Shown here: positions 52,613-61,724 of the stretch, piece by piece
How the letters are laid out: each line of letters starts with the position of its first letter
How positions within the stretch are numbered: the stretch's first letter is position 1
Assembly: GCA_964415525.1 (NCBI GenBank)
Contig: CAYQAS010000005.1
Span: forward strand, 11,017-75,016
Length of the DNA stretch: 64,000 bases
Reading direction: 5' to 3'
Source: CAZPUI01 sp964415525
GTDB taxonomy: Bacteria > Acidobacteriota > Holophagae > Holophagales > Holophagaceae
Translations under genes and position numbers: made by a program
The notes under the pieces: generated by a model
Told to the model about the DNA's origin: nothing
Seen by the model: the letters and a program-made list of their open reading frames with translations, nothing else
Database searches by the model: none

Positions 52613-53386
52613 CTACCGCTCATCGGCCCAGATCGCGACTCCCTTCAACACCGGAAGCAGGGCTGGCAAAGATTCCGCCTCGAGGTCTCCCGCCGTCAGG
52701 AAACCTGCACGATCCGGTCCGACCCCAGCAAAGGTCCACCTACGCGAGGGACAGGCCTCCCGTGCCCGCTGAAGGCATACGGCGTCATCCCGCGTATCCC
52801 CGACAAACACAATGGAATGCGCGCCATACCGCTCTGCCAATTCCAGCAGCCCCTTGGGCTCGGGTTTCCGGTATTCCGGAGCGCTGTCGCAGACGGCTGG
52901 GAGTTCGAAACCCAATACCCCGAATGCCAGATCCAATTCCTCCGGAGGCCGTCCAGTCAGGATGGCGAGGGTCGCTGGAACATCTCGAAGGGTTTCCAGA
53001 TCGAGGGTCCGTTGCTCCAAGGCTTTGGTAACGGCGTAATGCGCCTGCACACTCACCTGGACCTGAGGCTCCAGCGCCTGGATGCGCGCCTCCAGCGGCT
53101 CCAGCATGGACGCATCCGGCATCCAGTCGCCCTGCCCGATATGGGCTTCTGAAAGCGCCAAGGCCGCGGCAGCGAGTCTGAAATCATTGTTGAATCCGCC
53201 CAGGCGCTTGAATGCCTGGAAGTGTTCGTCGCTCCAGACAAGCCCCGGCGCAAGGTCCGCCAGAGTCCTTGCCACGGCCTCGTGGAAGCTGCCGTTCGCA
53301 TCGATCAGGACGCCATCGATATCTAGCACAAGCAAGGCCCCGGGCAGGACGCGAGGATCGTGCGCATGGCTTGCTGGGCGGAACAC
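52613..53386 (-). CDS. HAD-superfamily phosphatase
   Basis: 257 residues. All four HAD motifs are present: LVLDIDGVLID (I), LAILTGRP (II), Lys in YRKPEPKG (III) and VFVGDTRDDAVC (IV), with a helical cap between I and II. It should hydrolyse a small phosphorylated compound. The start is uncertain; GTG at 53386 overlaps the lpxC end by a few bases and gives a full N-terminus, but no ribosome site is visible. Downstream lie HisH- and HisF-like genes, so a substrate related to histidine intermediates is conceivable, though only by context. Confidence 0.8.
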   Translation of the reverse strand: MFRPASHAHDPRVLPGALLVLDIDGVLIDANGSFHEAVARTLADLAPGLVWSDEHFQAFKRLGGFNNDFRLAAAALALSEAHIGQGDWMPDASMLEPLEARIQALEPQVQVSVQAHYAVTKALEQRTLDLETLRDVPATLAILTGRPPEELDLAFGVLGFELPAVCDSAPEYRKPEPKGLLELAERYGAHSIVFVGDTRDDAVCLQRAREACPSRRWTFAGVGPDRAGFLTAGDLEAESLPALLPVLKGVAIWADER

Positions 53387-53387
53387 G

Positions 53388-54308
53388 TCAGGCGGGAATC
53401 GGCTGAGGCTGCAGCCCGTGACCGAAGAAGGGACGCCGACGCGTAGGCTCGAGTTCGCTCCAGGTCCAGGCGGTGGGATCCGCCAGAATCGCCTTGGCCA
53501 ACGCGACATGCATGGCATGGCCCGCCGCATGGGCTTCCACGAGTCCCATGAGGGGGGCGCCCAGCAGCGCCAGATCCCCAACGAGATCCAGCATCTTGTG
53601 GCGAACCGCTTCGTCCTCATAACGCAAGGCATCGTTCAGCGGGCCATCGGCGCCGAAAACGACCGCATTGTCGAGACTGCCACCGAGGGCCAGTCCCATG
53701 GAGCGCATGGTGGCGATGTCCCGCTCCATGCAGAAGGTACGGGCAGCACCCAGTTCCTTGCGATATTTCGCAGGGGTGAGCGTCAACTCCCGGGCCTGAC
53801 GACCAATGGAGGGATGGTCGAAGGCAATTCCGTAGCGGATACGGAAACCCGCATGGGGGCTCACGCGGATCCACTTATCACCGTGACGCACTTCCACTGG
53901 GCGCAGGATCTTGATAAACCGCCGACTGCCCGACAGAGTCCGGATCCCGGCTTCGAGGATGGCATCCACCCAGGGGGCAGCACTGCCATCAAGGATCGGA
54001 AGCTCCGTGCCATCCACCTCGATGCGGACGTGTTCCACCTCGAGCCCCGCCAAAGCAGAGAGGAGATGTTCGACGGTCCCGAGCTTGATGCCCTGAGAGG
54101 TGAGGGTCGTAGCCAGGCTCAGGTCCCCCACGCGGTCAGCGGACGCGGCGATCTCGGTTCCCGTCGGTAAATGGACGAACCGGATGCCGGTGGGGGAGTC
54201 CACTGGCCGCAGGGAGACGGTACACGGAACGTTGGAGTGCAGGCCTCGCCCCTGCAGGGTCACGGATCGGAGCAGGGTCTGGGGGTGTTTTGCACGCAGG
54301 TCGTTCAT
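53388..54308 (-). CDS. lpxC: UDP-3-O-acyl-N-acetylglucosamine deacetylase
   Basis: 306 residues, the committed zinc deacetylase of lipid A synthesis. Zinc and catalytic motifs are in place: VEHLLSALAGL (first His), the RHKMLDLVGDLALLG segment (His and Asp) and HAAGHAMHVALA (catalytic His). The N-terminal phrase VTLQGRGLHSN is typical. It shows that the organism makes lipid A. The ATG at 54308 lacks a strong ribosome site; the longer TTG frame at 54323 adds five residues. Upstream, ispD lies 110 bases away on the same strand. Confidence 0.95.
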   Translation of the reverse strand: MNDLRAKHPQTLLRSVTLQGRGLHSNVPCTVSLRPVDSPTGIRFVHLPTGTEIAASADRVGDLSLATTLTSQGIKLGTVEHLLSALAGLEVEHVRIEVDGTELPILDGSAAPWVDAILEAGIRTLSGSRRFIKILRPVEVRHGDKWIRVSPHAGFRIRYGIAFDHPSIGRQARELTLTPAKYRKELGAARTFCMERDIATMRSMGLALGGSLDNAVVFGADGPLNDALRYEDEAVRHKMLDLVGDLALLGAPLMGLVEAHAAGHAMHVALAKAILADPTAWTWSELEPTRRRPFFGHGLQPQPIPA

Positions 54309-54418
54309 GGCAGCCAAAAACAAGCAATACTCATGCCACGACTCGTTTCATTGATAACCCAAGACTTATTGCGCTTCACCCCGCAGCAGATCTGTGGTCG
54401 AAGCCGCCACACCCGTGG

Positions 54419-55123
54419 TCAGGGGCAATGGCGAAGCCAGTCTTCAGGCGTCGTGAGCTTGAGGTTTGCCGAGGTGGACAGGATCACCTTCACACGCAGG
54501 CCCAGCGCCTCCAGCAGCGAGACGTCGTCGGTGCCTTCGAATCCGGATGCCATGGCCCAAGCAAAGGCGCGTCGCCATACCCCTAGCCGAGCTACCTGAG
54601 GCGTCTGCGCCCTGAATATCAGCTCCCGAGGTTCCGTCGCAATCACGCAACCACTGACATCCACTCGCTTGAGGGTGTCCGTGGAGGGCTCTACGAGCAA
54701 TGCCCCGTCCCAATCATTCAGAGCTCTCACAGCCTCCAGAACGGCCCCTGCCGGAGGAAAGGGGCGCACGGCGTCGTGAATCATGACCGGGCGCTCCAAG
54801 TCTTCCGGCAGCGCAGCAAGAGCTGCCGCGACTGAAGCCTGCCGCGTGGTTCCGCCTTCCACCACCCGCAGGGGCACACCCAGGTCCCAGGCCTGAACTT
54901 CGGCCAGCCGGTCAAGTGGCACCGAGAGCGCAACCGCCGCCAAGCGAGGCATGCCGGGCCCCAGGAAAGCCTCGAGGGTCGCACGGAGCAGGGGGTGCCC
55001 CCCCCAATCCCGGAACTGCTTGGGCGTCTCCCCACCCATCCGAAGTCCACGACCGCCCGCTGGCAGCACCAGGAAAACAGCGTCGTCAGTATGCTTCGCG
55101 ATGGAGAAAGGGCGGTCGTCCAT
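54419..55123 (-). CDS. ispD: 2-C-methyl-D-erythritol 4-phosphate cytidylyltransferase
   Basis: 234 residues. Transfers CMP to MEP in the isoprenoid pathway. Motifs: LPAGGRGLRMGGETPKQF (nucleotide binding, with Arg and Lys), VEGGTTRQASV, VMIHDAVRPFPP, and FRAQTPQVARL followed by GTDDVSLLEALG. GGAGG lies 5 bases before the ATG at 55123; longer frames are not needed. The start lies within the 3' end of the RlpA-like gene (38-base overlap). With ispH at 48521 the window holds two MEP-pathway enzymes. Confidence 0.94.
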   Translation of the reverse strand: MDDRPFSIAKHTDDAVFLVLPAGGRGLRMGGETPKQFRDWGGHPLLRATLEAFLGPGMPRLAAVALSVPLDRLAEVQAWDLGVPLRVVEGGTTRQASVAAALAALPEDLERPVMIHDAVRPFPPAGAVLEAVRALNDWDGALLVEPSTDTLKRVDVSGCVIATEPRELIFRAQTPQVARLGVWRRAFAWAMASGFEGTDDVSLLEALGLRVKVILSTSANLKLTTPEDWLRHCP

Positions 55124-55925
55124 GCATCCTCCCGTCAGGCTTGGGAGTTCCATTTTCCGACGGGAAGGTCCCAAGGAGCCACCAGAAGGTGTCCGCCACA
55201 AAACGAATCAACGGCACTTCAATGCGTGGGGAAGCATCCAGCGCCAGGGCGACCGGTGTCTCGTTCACCCGTTCGGGCAGGTCCACAGGAGTCATCGAAT
55301 CAGTGATGATCGGAGTCATGGCCAGCGGAAGCCCTTCCGGGATGGCAGAGCGGAGGCGCACATTCACCACGCCCTGACCTCGAAGGCCAAGGTCCCGGGC
55401 CGCTCGCACGCTCATGTCCAGAATCCGCCCTCTCACGAACGGCCCCCGATCATTCACGCGAGCCAGAGTCCTCCGCCCGTTCTCAAGGTTCTCCACTTCA
55501 AGAAGGGTTCCGAAGGGCAGGGTCCGGTGAGCGCAGGTGGCGAGTTCTCGCCGAAGGGGTTCGCCACTGGCGGTTTCCATTTCCTCGAAACCATCCCCAT
55601 CCCCGTACCAGCTTGCCAGCCCCGTTTCTTCGAAATCCGGCTTGACCGCCTTCGCAAGGATCAGGAAGTTGGAGGCGACCGGTCGAGATGTGCCCGTCCG
55701 GACCACCTTCCCTGGCGGAAGCGGAATGTCAGGCCGCGTGCAGTGGAGGGAGAACACCACGGAGCTGACAGCGGCGATGACACGAGTCACCGATCGCACC
55801 CGCCTCAGGAAACCGCCTCGGATCACCCGAACCACCGCCTGGGAGGGAAACACGATCTGGATGTCACTGATCCAGACCGTAAATGCCCTGCTCCAATTCT
55901 GGGGGTTTGGGTGGGTGAATACCAT
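55086..55925 (-). CDS. RlpA-like septal ring lytic transglycosylase-type protein
   Basis: 279 residues. The double-psi beta-barrel core is clear at about residues 105-195: GLASWYGDGDGF, TASGEPLRRELATCAHRTLPFGTLLEV, then RVNDRGPFVRGRILDMSVRAARDLGL. RlpA proteins bind or cut peptidoglycan stripped of peptides at the septum. A hydrophobic stretch ending in SLHC (about residues 45-61) could be a membrane anchor or lipobox, but lies far from the ATG. The ATG at 55925 has an excellent AGGAG 4 bases upstream; GTG codons closer to the hydrophobic stretch are alternatives. No SPOR domain. Confidence 0.82.
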   Translation of the reverse strand: MVFTHPNPQNWSRAFTVWISDIQIVFPSQAVVRVIRGGFLRRVRSVTRVIAAVSSVVFSLHCTRPDIPLPPGKVVRTGTSRPVASNFLILAKAVKPDFEETGLASWYGDGDGFEEMETASGEPLRRELATCAHRTLPFGTLLEVENLENGRRTLARVNDRGPFVRGRILDMSVRAARDLGLRGQGVVNVRLRSAIPEGLPLAMTPIITDSMTPVDLPERVNETPVALALDASPRIEVPLIRFVADTFWWLLGTFPSENGTPKPDGRMHGRPPFLHREAY

Positions 55926-56083
55926 GCTGCTCCTGGAAAGATCTGGGGCAGAACCCCACTCCAAGATACACGCTTTGACTCAAAAGCAATACGGTAACCG
56001 CCTCGAGTCACAACAGCGTCATTTGTATGGCACACGCGCGTACGCAAATAATTGCAATGATGCTATATTTCTGAATAACATAA
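55926..56083. promoter_or_regulatory. AT-rich promoter region upstream of the RlpA-like gene
   Basis: The part from about 56036 to 56083 is far richer in A and T than anything around it and includes GCGTACGC and ATTGCAAT palindromic words. It lies between two - strand genes, upstream of the RlpA-like, ispD and lpxC row, and probably holds that promoter. No clear -35/-10 pair could be fixed. Confidence 0.35.
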
Positions 56084-57886
56084 TTACTGTTTTCGCGGAA
56101 CCTCGGCAACCTTGAAGAGAATCGGTCGGTTGCCCCCTGCCCGGAAGGCGGGCGGCAGAGACCGAAGGTGGGATTCGGCACTGGTCCGGTCCGCGAAGGG
56201 GCCGAACATGACCTGATAGGAGGTCCGGCCATCCCGGAAGCGGAAGGGCAACAAGAAGAGTGCAGGTGCCTTCTCCTCGAAATGTCCGGGGGCCTTCTGG
56301 ACCGTCTCCACTTGTGTGGCCAGCATCAGGCGCACACACCACTGCTTGGATGCGCCCTTGGCGAGACCTTCCCCGATCTTCACCGCCTCCTGGAGCTCCC
56401 CACGACGGATCGCCTCCAGCCCCGATAGGTCCTTGCGCTCGGGACGCGCGACAGGTGAGGGTTTGGCAGACTCGGGCTTCACAACCGGTGCAGGCTTGGC
56501 CGGGGTGGGCTCAGGCTTTGGCTCCGGCTTCAGAGCGGGGGCCGCCTCCTTGGAAGGCTCCACAGCGGGTGTCGTATCCTGCGCGGAAGGATCCGCAGCG
56601 GTGGCAGGCTTCGGTTCAGGGTTCACCACAGGAGGCACGACGGGCACCCCAGCGGAGGGCGCCGAGACCGCGGGCGGTTGCTTCGTGGATCCCCGGTGGC
56701 GGAGCACCAGGAAGGCTCCGAGGGCGATCACCGCGACACCCCCGAGAAGCACCGGAAGGAGCCAGCGACGAGGCTCGGCGCTGGGTGGATCCAGCTGGGC
56801 GGAGGCACTGTCGAAGCAGGCATCGGTGATGGGGAAGGAATCGGGCTGAAGGGTCAGCGAGGGCTCGGACTCACGGTCCCCTGGTTCGTCCGTGAATTCC
56901 GGAAGTTCGAAGGCCGGCGTCGGCATCGACACCTGTCCTTCCTCCAGCACGGGTTCAGGAATCTCGTCCAAGAACGGCTCGAACTCGGATTCCGTTGCCC
57001 CGACCACCGCCGGGGGAAAGGACGGCATCGGCGCTGTCTCCAGGAGGTCATCCAGGGACTGGGACAGATGCTCTAGGTTCGTGGTGGGGCGTTCCGCATC
57101 CCGAATGGCGGCAAACAGGTTGGGCAATTCTGGATCCGAGGGCTCCGGCAACGGCTGGCTCATGGCCAGAACCTCTGGCGCGATCGCCAGATCCAAGGCC
57201 CGCTGATCCAAGGGCGGCAACTCGTGGAGCCGCGCCCATCCCATCTCGCGAAGGAAGAGGGCGAAGATCCCCAACCGCAGCGTCTCCACGGAAACTTCGC
57301 GGCCAAGTTCCAACAGGGTGCGGGTGCCATCGAAGTGTGGAGGAAGCTTGGCCAGATCCGCGGGCAGGTTCAGGGCGAGGTGCTTGCGACCTTCCAGCAC
57401 CACCACCTGGTTCAGCGGACCGATGAGCTCCAGGAGTCCTTCCCGGTCCTTCAGCTCCAGAATGCCGTTCAGCAGCAGTTGCGGCGTATCCAGGGGCAGA
57501 CGGACCGTACTGGCATCCAGTTCGCGATCCTCGAAAGTCGGCGCCTCGTCCTGCACCTCGAGTGAGCCGTAGACCACACGCTCCACCTGTAGGCGCGCCA
57601 CATCCAGCAGGTCCCGCTGGGTGATGTAGCCCATGTCGATAAGATTGCGACCGACGCTGAGGCCAGGCTTCAGGTTGGCCATGGCGTAGTCGAGCTGGAC
57701 CTGGGTGAGCTTGCCCCGTTCGACGAGCAAGGACGTGATGCGGTCCTGCACACGTCCACTGGTGGCAAAGACCACATCACCGGATTCAAGGAAAAGCGTC
57801 CGCCCCCCCTCGCCGGACAGCTTCCAGTGACCGGTCGCTCGGTCGCGATGGCGTTGGAAGAGGTCCTGGAGGGCTCGGAGCGTCAT
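56084..57886 (-). CDS. DUF4388 (PATAN) protein with membrane segment and SPOR-like C-terminus
   Basis: 600 residues. The N-terminal part is a DUF4388/PATAN domain (LFQRHRDRATGHWKLSGEGGRTLFLESGDVVFATSG, and RDLLDVARLQVERVVYGSL), a module common in delta-proteobacterial and acidobacterial signalling and motility proteins. Then come an acidic region, one membrane helix (WLLPVLLGGVAVIALGAFLVL, about 385-405) and a Pro/Lys/Glu linker. The C-terminal region has SPOR-like features (YQVMFGPFADRTSAESHLRSLP) that would bind peptidoglycan from the periplasm. AAGGAAGG precedes the ATG. It starts one base after the tyrS stop. Confidence 0.82.
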   Translation of the reverse strand: MTLRALQDLFQRHRDRATGHWKLSGEGGRTLFLESGDVVFATSGRVQDRITSLLVERGKLTQVQLDYAMANLKPGLSVGRNLIDMGYITQRDLLDVARLQVERVVYGSLEVQDEAPTFEDRELDASTVRLPLDTPQLLLNGILELKDREGLLELIGPLNQVVVLEGRKHLALNLPADLAKLPPHFDGTRTLLELGREVSVETLRLGIFALFLREMGWARLHELPPLDQRALDLAIAPEVLAMSQPLPEPSDPELPNLFAAIRDAERPTTNLEHLSQSLDDLLETAPMPSFPPAVVGATESEFEPFLDEIPEPVLEEGQVSMPTPAFELPEFTDEPGDRESEPSLTLQPDSFPITDACFDSASAQLDPPSAEPRRWLLPVLLGGVAVIALGAFLVLRHRGSTKQPPAVSAPSAGVPVVPPVVNPEPKPATAADPSAQDTTPAVEPSKEAAPALKPEPKPEPTPAKPAPVVKPESAKPSPVARPERKDLSGLEAIRRGELQEAVKIGEGLAKGASKQWCVRLMLATQVETVQKAPGHFEEKAPALFLLPFRFRDGRTSYQVMFGPFADRTSAESHLRSLPPAFRAGGNRPILFKVAEVPRKQ

Positions 57887-57887
57887 G

Positions 57888-59093
57888 TCAACCTTCCTTC
57901 ACAGTCCACTGGAACAGCCCAAGCTTGCCGACCTTCAGAAGCAACTGGTCGCCGGGGCTCAGTTTGAGACGGAACTGAGCATCCCGGACCTTCTCTCCAT
58001 TGATGGAGATGGCGCCCTCGGTGAGCTTGCGCTGGGCCTCCTTGTTCGAGGCGAAGCGACCTTCCCGCACCAGGAGCTTGTAGAGCGGCTCCTCGCCATC
58101 TGTGGGTGCCACTTCCACCTGCTCGGCGGTGCTCTCGTCCTGTCGGCGCTCGCTGAAGCGGCGCACCCAGCGTTCCAGGGCGGCGGCGGCCTCTTCAGCC
58201 CCGTGGAACTGGCCCACGATTTCTTGTGCGAGGGCCTTTTTGGCGTCCATGGGATGCCCCTGCTTCAGGACTTCAATCTCGGCGGGCAGCTTGTCCGTGA
58301 GCAGCAGGTACCAATCCCACATCAGGGTGTCGCTGGTGCTCATCACCTTGCCGAACTGGGTGTCCGCATCCTCGAAGAAACCGATGTAGTTGCCGAGTGA
58401 CTTGGACATCTTCTCCACGCCGTCGAGCCCCAACAGCAGCGGCACCGTGAGCACCACCTGGGAGGGCTGCTCGAGCGCGGCCTGAAGGTCGCGGCCCCGC
58501 ATGAGGTTGAAGAGCTGGTCGTTGCCGCCCAACTCCACGTCGGCCTTGAGGGCGACACTGTCAAAAGCCTGGACCAGCGGGTAGAGCAACTCGTGGAAGC
58601 TGATGGGCTCGCTGGCGGCCATGCGCTTCTGGAAATCGTTGCGCTCAAGCATCTGGGCCACGGTGAACTTCGAGGCCAGGCGGATCCAATCCGGGCCATG
58701 CAGCGGGTCCAGCCACTCGCTGTTGAAGCGGATCTCCGTCTTCTCGGGGTCCAGGATCTTGAACACCTGGGCCTTGTAGGTTTCCGCATTGGCCACGATC
58801 TGCTCGCGAGTCAAGGGAGGCCGGGTGGCCTCCTTTCCCGTGGGGTCGCCGATCATGCCGGTGAAATCCCCGATCAGGAAGATCACGGTGTGCCCGAGCT
58901 TCTGGAACTGCGCCATTTTGCGCAGCAGCACCCCGTGACCTAGATGCAAGTCCGGGGCGGTGGGATCAAAGCCGGCCTTCACCCGCAGGGGGCGACCGGA
59001 CGCGAGGAGGGTCTTCAGCTGCTCAGCGCTGTGACAGGTGACGGTGCCCTTGAGGAGGAGATCCAGGGCTGCGGGAACGTTGTTTTCAGGCAT
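57888..59093 (-). CDS. tyrS: Tyrosyl-tRNA synthetase
   Basis: 401 residues. Charges tRNA-Tyr. Class I signatures: HLGH in DPTAPDLHLGHGVLL (the HIGH box) and KMSKS in VEKMSKSLGN. LYPLVQAFDSVALKADVELGGNDQ lies in the catalytic fold. A C-terminal S4 RNA-binding domain is present (KLLVREGRFASNKEAQRKLTEGAISING). Start 59093 is chosen by family length; neither it nor the ATG at 59129 has a good ribosome site. Coupled to the DUF4388 gene downstream, with a 1-base gap. Confidence 0.95.
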   Translation of the reverse strand: MPENNVPAALDLLLKGTVTCHSAEQLKTLLASGRPLRVKAGFDPTAPDLHLGHGVLLRKMAQFQKLGHTVIFLIGDFTGMIGDPTGKEATRPPLTREQIVANAETYKAQVFKILDPEKTEIRFNSEWLDPLHGPDWIRLASKFTVAQMLERNDFQKRMAASEPISFHELLYPLVQAFDSVALKADVELGGNDQLFNLMRGRDLQAALEQPSQVVLTVPLLLGLDGVEKMSKSLGNYIGFFEDADTQFGKVMSTSDTLMWDWYLLLTDKLPAEIEVLKQGHPMDAKKALAQEIVGQFHGAEEAAAALERWVRRFSERRQDESTAEQVEVAPTDGEEPLYKLLVREGRFASNKEAQRKLTEGAISINGEKVRDAQFRLKLSPGDQLLLKVGKLGLFQWTVKEG

Positions 59094-59132
59094 GTAAGCA
59101 GTGTGGCCCAAGTGGGGCCCTTCATCCACCGC

Positions 59133-59630
59133 CTACTCGACCTTCAGGTCCACCAGCTTCCCGCCTTCCCACACACCCACCAGGGACTCCTTGCCCGGGT
59201 TGCGGTATTTCAAGGTCATGCCTTTGACCCCATTTTCCTTGTGGGCGTTCATTTCCAGCCGCCGCTCTTTCAGCAGGGTCATGAAGTCCGTGATTTCAGT
59301 GGGGATGGGCCCCACACGGGTCGTGAGGTCCTTCATGCTCTCGGTGAAGGCATTCACATCCGGGTATCGCTTCGCAAGGCCGGGATGACTCGCATAGAAC
59401 GCGCCGAGTGCCTCGGGTGAGGATTCCTGAACGAACAGTGAAAGCTCCCGCATGGGCTCACGGGTCGCTTCGGCGATCACGGTCTTGCCCTTCTTGTAAA
59501 CATACACGCTGCCGACGACACAGGCCCCCATGGCGAGGGCAGACACGATGCCACAGCCCAGCAGCACCTTGCCCCAAGTAGGCATGCCCTTGCGGGCGGG
59601 ACGTTCGGCAGGGGTGTTCCAGGTATCCAT
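59133..59630 (-). CDS. Small single-pass membrane protein, paralogue of the next gene
   Basis: 165 residues. A cytosolic start (PARKGMPTWGKVLLGC) leads into one membrane helix (about 22-45); the rest is likely outside the cytoplasm. GLAKRYPDVNAFTESMKDLTTRVGPIPTEI is predicted helical, and the end is beta-rich (MTLKYRNPGKESLVGVWEGGKLVDLKV). Family not recognised. It starts three bases after the upstream gene's stop and shares its build and the PTWxKVLLGC phrase, so a tandem duplication is clear. AAGGA lies upstream. Confidence 0.75.
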   Translation of the reverse strand: MDTWNTPAERPARKGMPTWGKVLLGCGIVSALAMGACVVGSVYVYKKGKTVIAEATREPMRELSLFVQESSPEALGAFYASHPGLAKRYPDVNAFTESMKDLTTRVGPIPTEITDFMTLLKERRLEMNAHKENGVKGMTLKYRNPGKESLVGVWEGGKLVDLKVE

Positions 59631-59633
59631 GGG

Positions 59634-60209
59634 TCAGTCCTTCGGAGGTTCGGGAGGTTCTGGGACGGGCGGAACAACCGGAGTCGGCTCTCCGGCTCGG
59701 ATACTGACCCGGGTCAGCTGCTCCTTCTCAAAGGTCATGCGGATGCGCGTGCCTTTGCTGTTCCGGTAGCCGATGACATAGCTGCCCCTGCCCTGCTGGG
59801 AGAACTGCACATCGCCGTGCTTCATCGGCATGTCTGCAGGCACCGGCTCCAACAGCGGACGCCAGCCCTCGACCGCCTTCAGGAAATCCGCCTCGGTCGG
59901 GTAAGTGTCCTTCAGATCCGGGCTTCGGCCATAGAGATCTCGAGCCGCCTCCGGCGACCGCAACGCTTCTGCAGCATCCCGAAAACGCTTCCAGTGCTCA
60001 GACGCGTAGCTCTTGACCCATCCCTCGACGCGCTTCTCGAACCCCTCTGGATCCTTGCTCACCTGGCGGAAGATGCCGACGCAGGAGACCACCAGGATGA
60101 CTGCCACGAGCAGGCAGCCGCCGAGACAGCCCAGCAGTACCTTCGCCCAGGTGGGCAGGCCTTTGCGCGCCGCAGGCGTTCCTTCGCTTTCCCAGTTGTT
60201 CTCGGTCAT
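59634..60209 (-). CDS. Small single-pass membrane protein
   Basis: 191 residues. Starts TENNWESEGTPAARKGLPTWAKVLLGC, one membrane helix (about 23-48), then a helical segment (KRVEGWVKSYASEHWKRFRDAAEAL). A beta part (GSYVIGYRNSKGTRIRMTFEKEQLTRVSI) and a Pro-rich tail (PVVPPVPEPPEPPKD) follow. Family not recognised. GAGG lies 5 bases before the ATG. The following gene is a paralogue. A 27-base gap separates it from the PhoH gene upstream on the same strand. Confidence 0.75.
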   Translation of the reverse strand: MTENNWESEGTPAARKGLPTWAKVLLGCLGGCLLVAVILVVSCVGIFRQVSKDPEGFEKRVEGWVKSYASEHWKRFRDAAEALRSPEAARDLYGRSPDLKDTYPTEADFLKAVEGWRPLLEPVPADMPMKHGDVQFSQQGRGSYVIGYRNSKGTRIRMTFEKEQLTRVSIRAGEPTPVVPPVPEPPEPPKD

Positions 60210-60236
60210 GCGTGCCTCGTCGGTGAACCCCGACGA

Positions 60237-61562
60237 TTAGAGCAGGTTGCTCGCCAGTTCCGCCAGGGTGGAGCGTTCGCCCTTCAGCAGGGTCACGTGG
60301 CCGGCCACTTCGAGGTGCTTGAAGTGCTCCGCTAGGTAGCTGAGGCCGTTGGTGGAGCTGTCCACGTAGGGGTTGTCGATCTGGTAGGGATCGCCCGTCA
60401 GCACGATCTTGGTGCCGTCGCCCGCGCGGGTCAGGATCGTCTTCACCTCGTGGGGGGTGAGGTTCTGAGCCTCGTCCACGATGATGAACTGATTGGGAAT
60501 GGACCGGCCGCGAATGTAGGTCAGAGGTTCGACGTTGAGGTATCCGCCCTCTTCAAGCTGCGACGTCGTCATGGTGGCCCTGCGACGCATCTCCAGGTTG
60601 GCACTGAGGATGTAGTCGAGGTTGTCGTAAATGGGCTGCATGTAGGGGCGCAGCTTCTCCTGGATGTCCCCCGGAAGGTAGCCGATGTCCCGGCCCATGG
60701 GCATGACGGGACGGCTCACCAGCAGCTTGTTGTAGCGTTCGTCGTCCACCACCTGCTGCAAGCCTGCGGCGATGGCCAGCAGCGTCTTGCCAGTCCCCGC
60801 CTTGCCGAGCAGCGTCACGATCTGGATCGAGTCGTCCAGCAGGAGGTCCAAAGCGAACTGCTGTTCCCGGTTCCGAGCCTTGATGCCCCAGGGCGGCAGC
60901 TCCATTCGGCGCAGAGGACGGATGCGGCCTTCGGCCCCGTGGAAGCGACCCACCGCCGTGTGGCTTTCGTTGTGGGCGTCAACCAGGGTCACGAACTGGT
61001 TCGGGTAGAGCGGGCGATCCTCAGGCGGAATCAGGCCCTCCTCGAACATCAGGGTGATGGCTTCCGGTTCCACCTTGAGCGAGAGCGTGCCTGTGTAGAG
61101 CTCCTCCATCTCGATGCGGTCCGTGGTGTAGTCCTCCGCCTGCAGCCCGACGGCATCAGCCTTGATGCGCAGGTTGGTGTCCTTGGTGACCAGGACCACC
61201 TTCTCTTTGCGGCTCTTCAGCAGTTCCTGCGCGCACGCGAGGATCTGGTTGTCCGCCTTGTGCTTGTCCAGGGCGAAGAAGGTCTCGTTGCGGTAGGCGG
61301 TCACGTCCACCTTGATGGAACCGCCGCCGTCCAGGGTGATGCCCTGGCTGAGGCTGCCCTTGGCCCGGAGCTGGTCCAGCTGACGGGAGACGTGGCGGGC
61401 GTTGCGACCGATCTCGGTCTGATCCTTCTTGAAGGTGTCGATCTCTTCGATGACCACGATCGGAATCACGATGTCGTGTTCCTGGAAGTGGAAGACGGCA
61501 GTCGGGTCGTGCAGGAGGACGTTCGTATCCAGCACGAAGACTTTCTTGCTCGAGGCGGCCAT
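60237..61562 (-). CDS. PIN-PhoH fusion ATPase (PhoH2/YlaK type)
   Basis: 441 residues. An N-terminal PIN nuclease-like domain (VFVLDTNVLLHDP with the first Asp, VIEEID, VLVTKDTNLRIKA) is followed by the PhoH ATPase domain: Walker A LLGKAGTGKTLLA, Walker B FIIVDEAQNLTPHE and a final TGDPYQID. PhoH2 proteins unwind and cut RNA in studied relatives. ATG at 61562 has AGGAG 6 bases upstream; the much longer open frame above it has no support and overlaps the divergent peptidase gene. Confidence 0.93.
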   Translation of the reverse strand: MAASSKKVFVLDTNVLLHDPTAVFHFQEHDIVIPIVVIEEIDTFKKDQTEIGRNARHVSRQLDQLRAKGSLSQGITLDGGGSIKVDVTAYRNETFFALDKHKADNQILACAQELLKSRKEKVVLVTKDTNLRIKADAVGLQAEDYTTDRIEMEELYTGTLSLKVEPEAITLMFEEGLIPPEDRPLYPNQFVTLVDAHNESHTAVGRFHGAEGRIRPLRRMELPPWGIKARNREQQFALDLLLDDSIQIVTLLGKAGTGKTLLAIAAGLQQVVDDERYNKLLVSRPVMPMGRDIGYLPGDIQEKLRPYMQPIYDNLDYILSANLEMRRRATMTTSQLEEGGYLNVEPLTYIRGRSIPNQFIIVDEAQNLTPHEVKTILTRAGDGTKIVLTGDPYQIDNPYVDSSTNGLSYLAEHFKHLEVAGHVTLLKGERSTLAELASNLL

Positions 61563-61724
61563 GGGGGCTCCTGTCGAAGAGAGGGCTCGGTCTGAGCCTA
61601 CCACCCAGCTCGTGCCGGGATGGTGTAAACACCCTGCTTTCATCGGCAGAATCCGTCCAAGGCTGCACAAGAAATGCAACCCCAGCTTGCGAGGTATGCT
61701 GATGGCTCTTGTTTGGAGCCTCCG

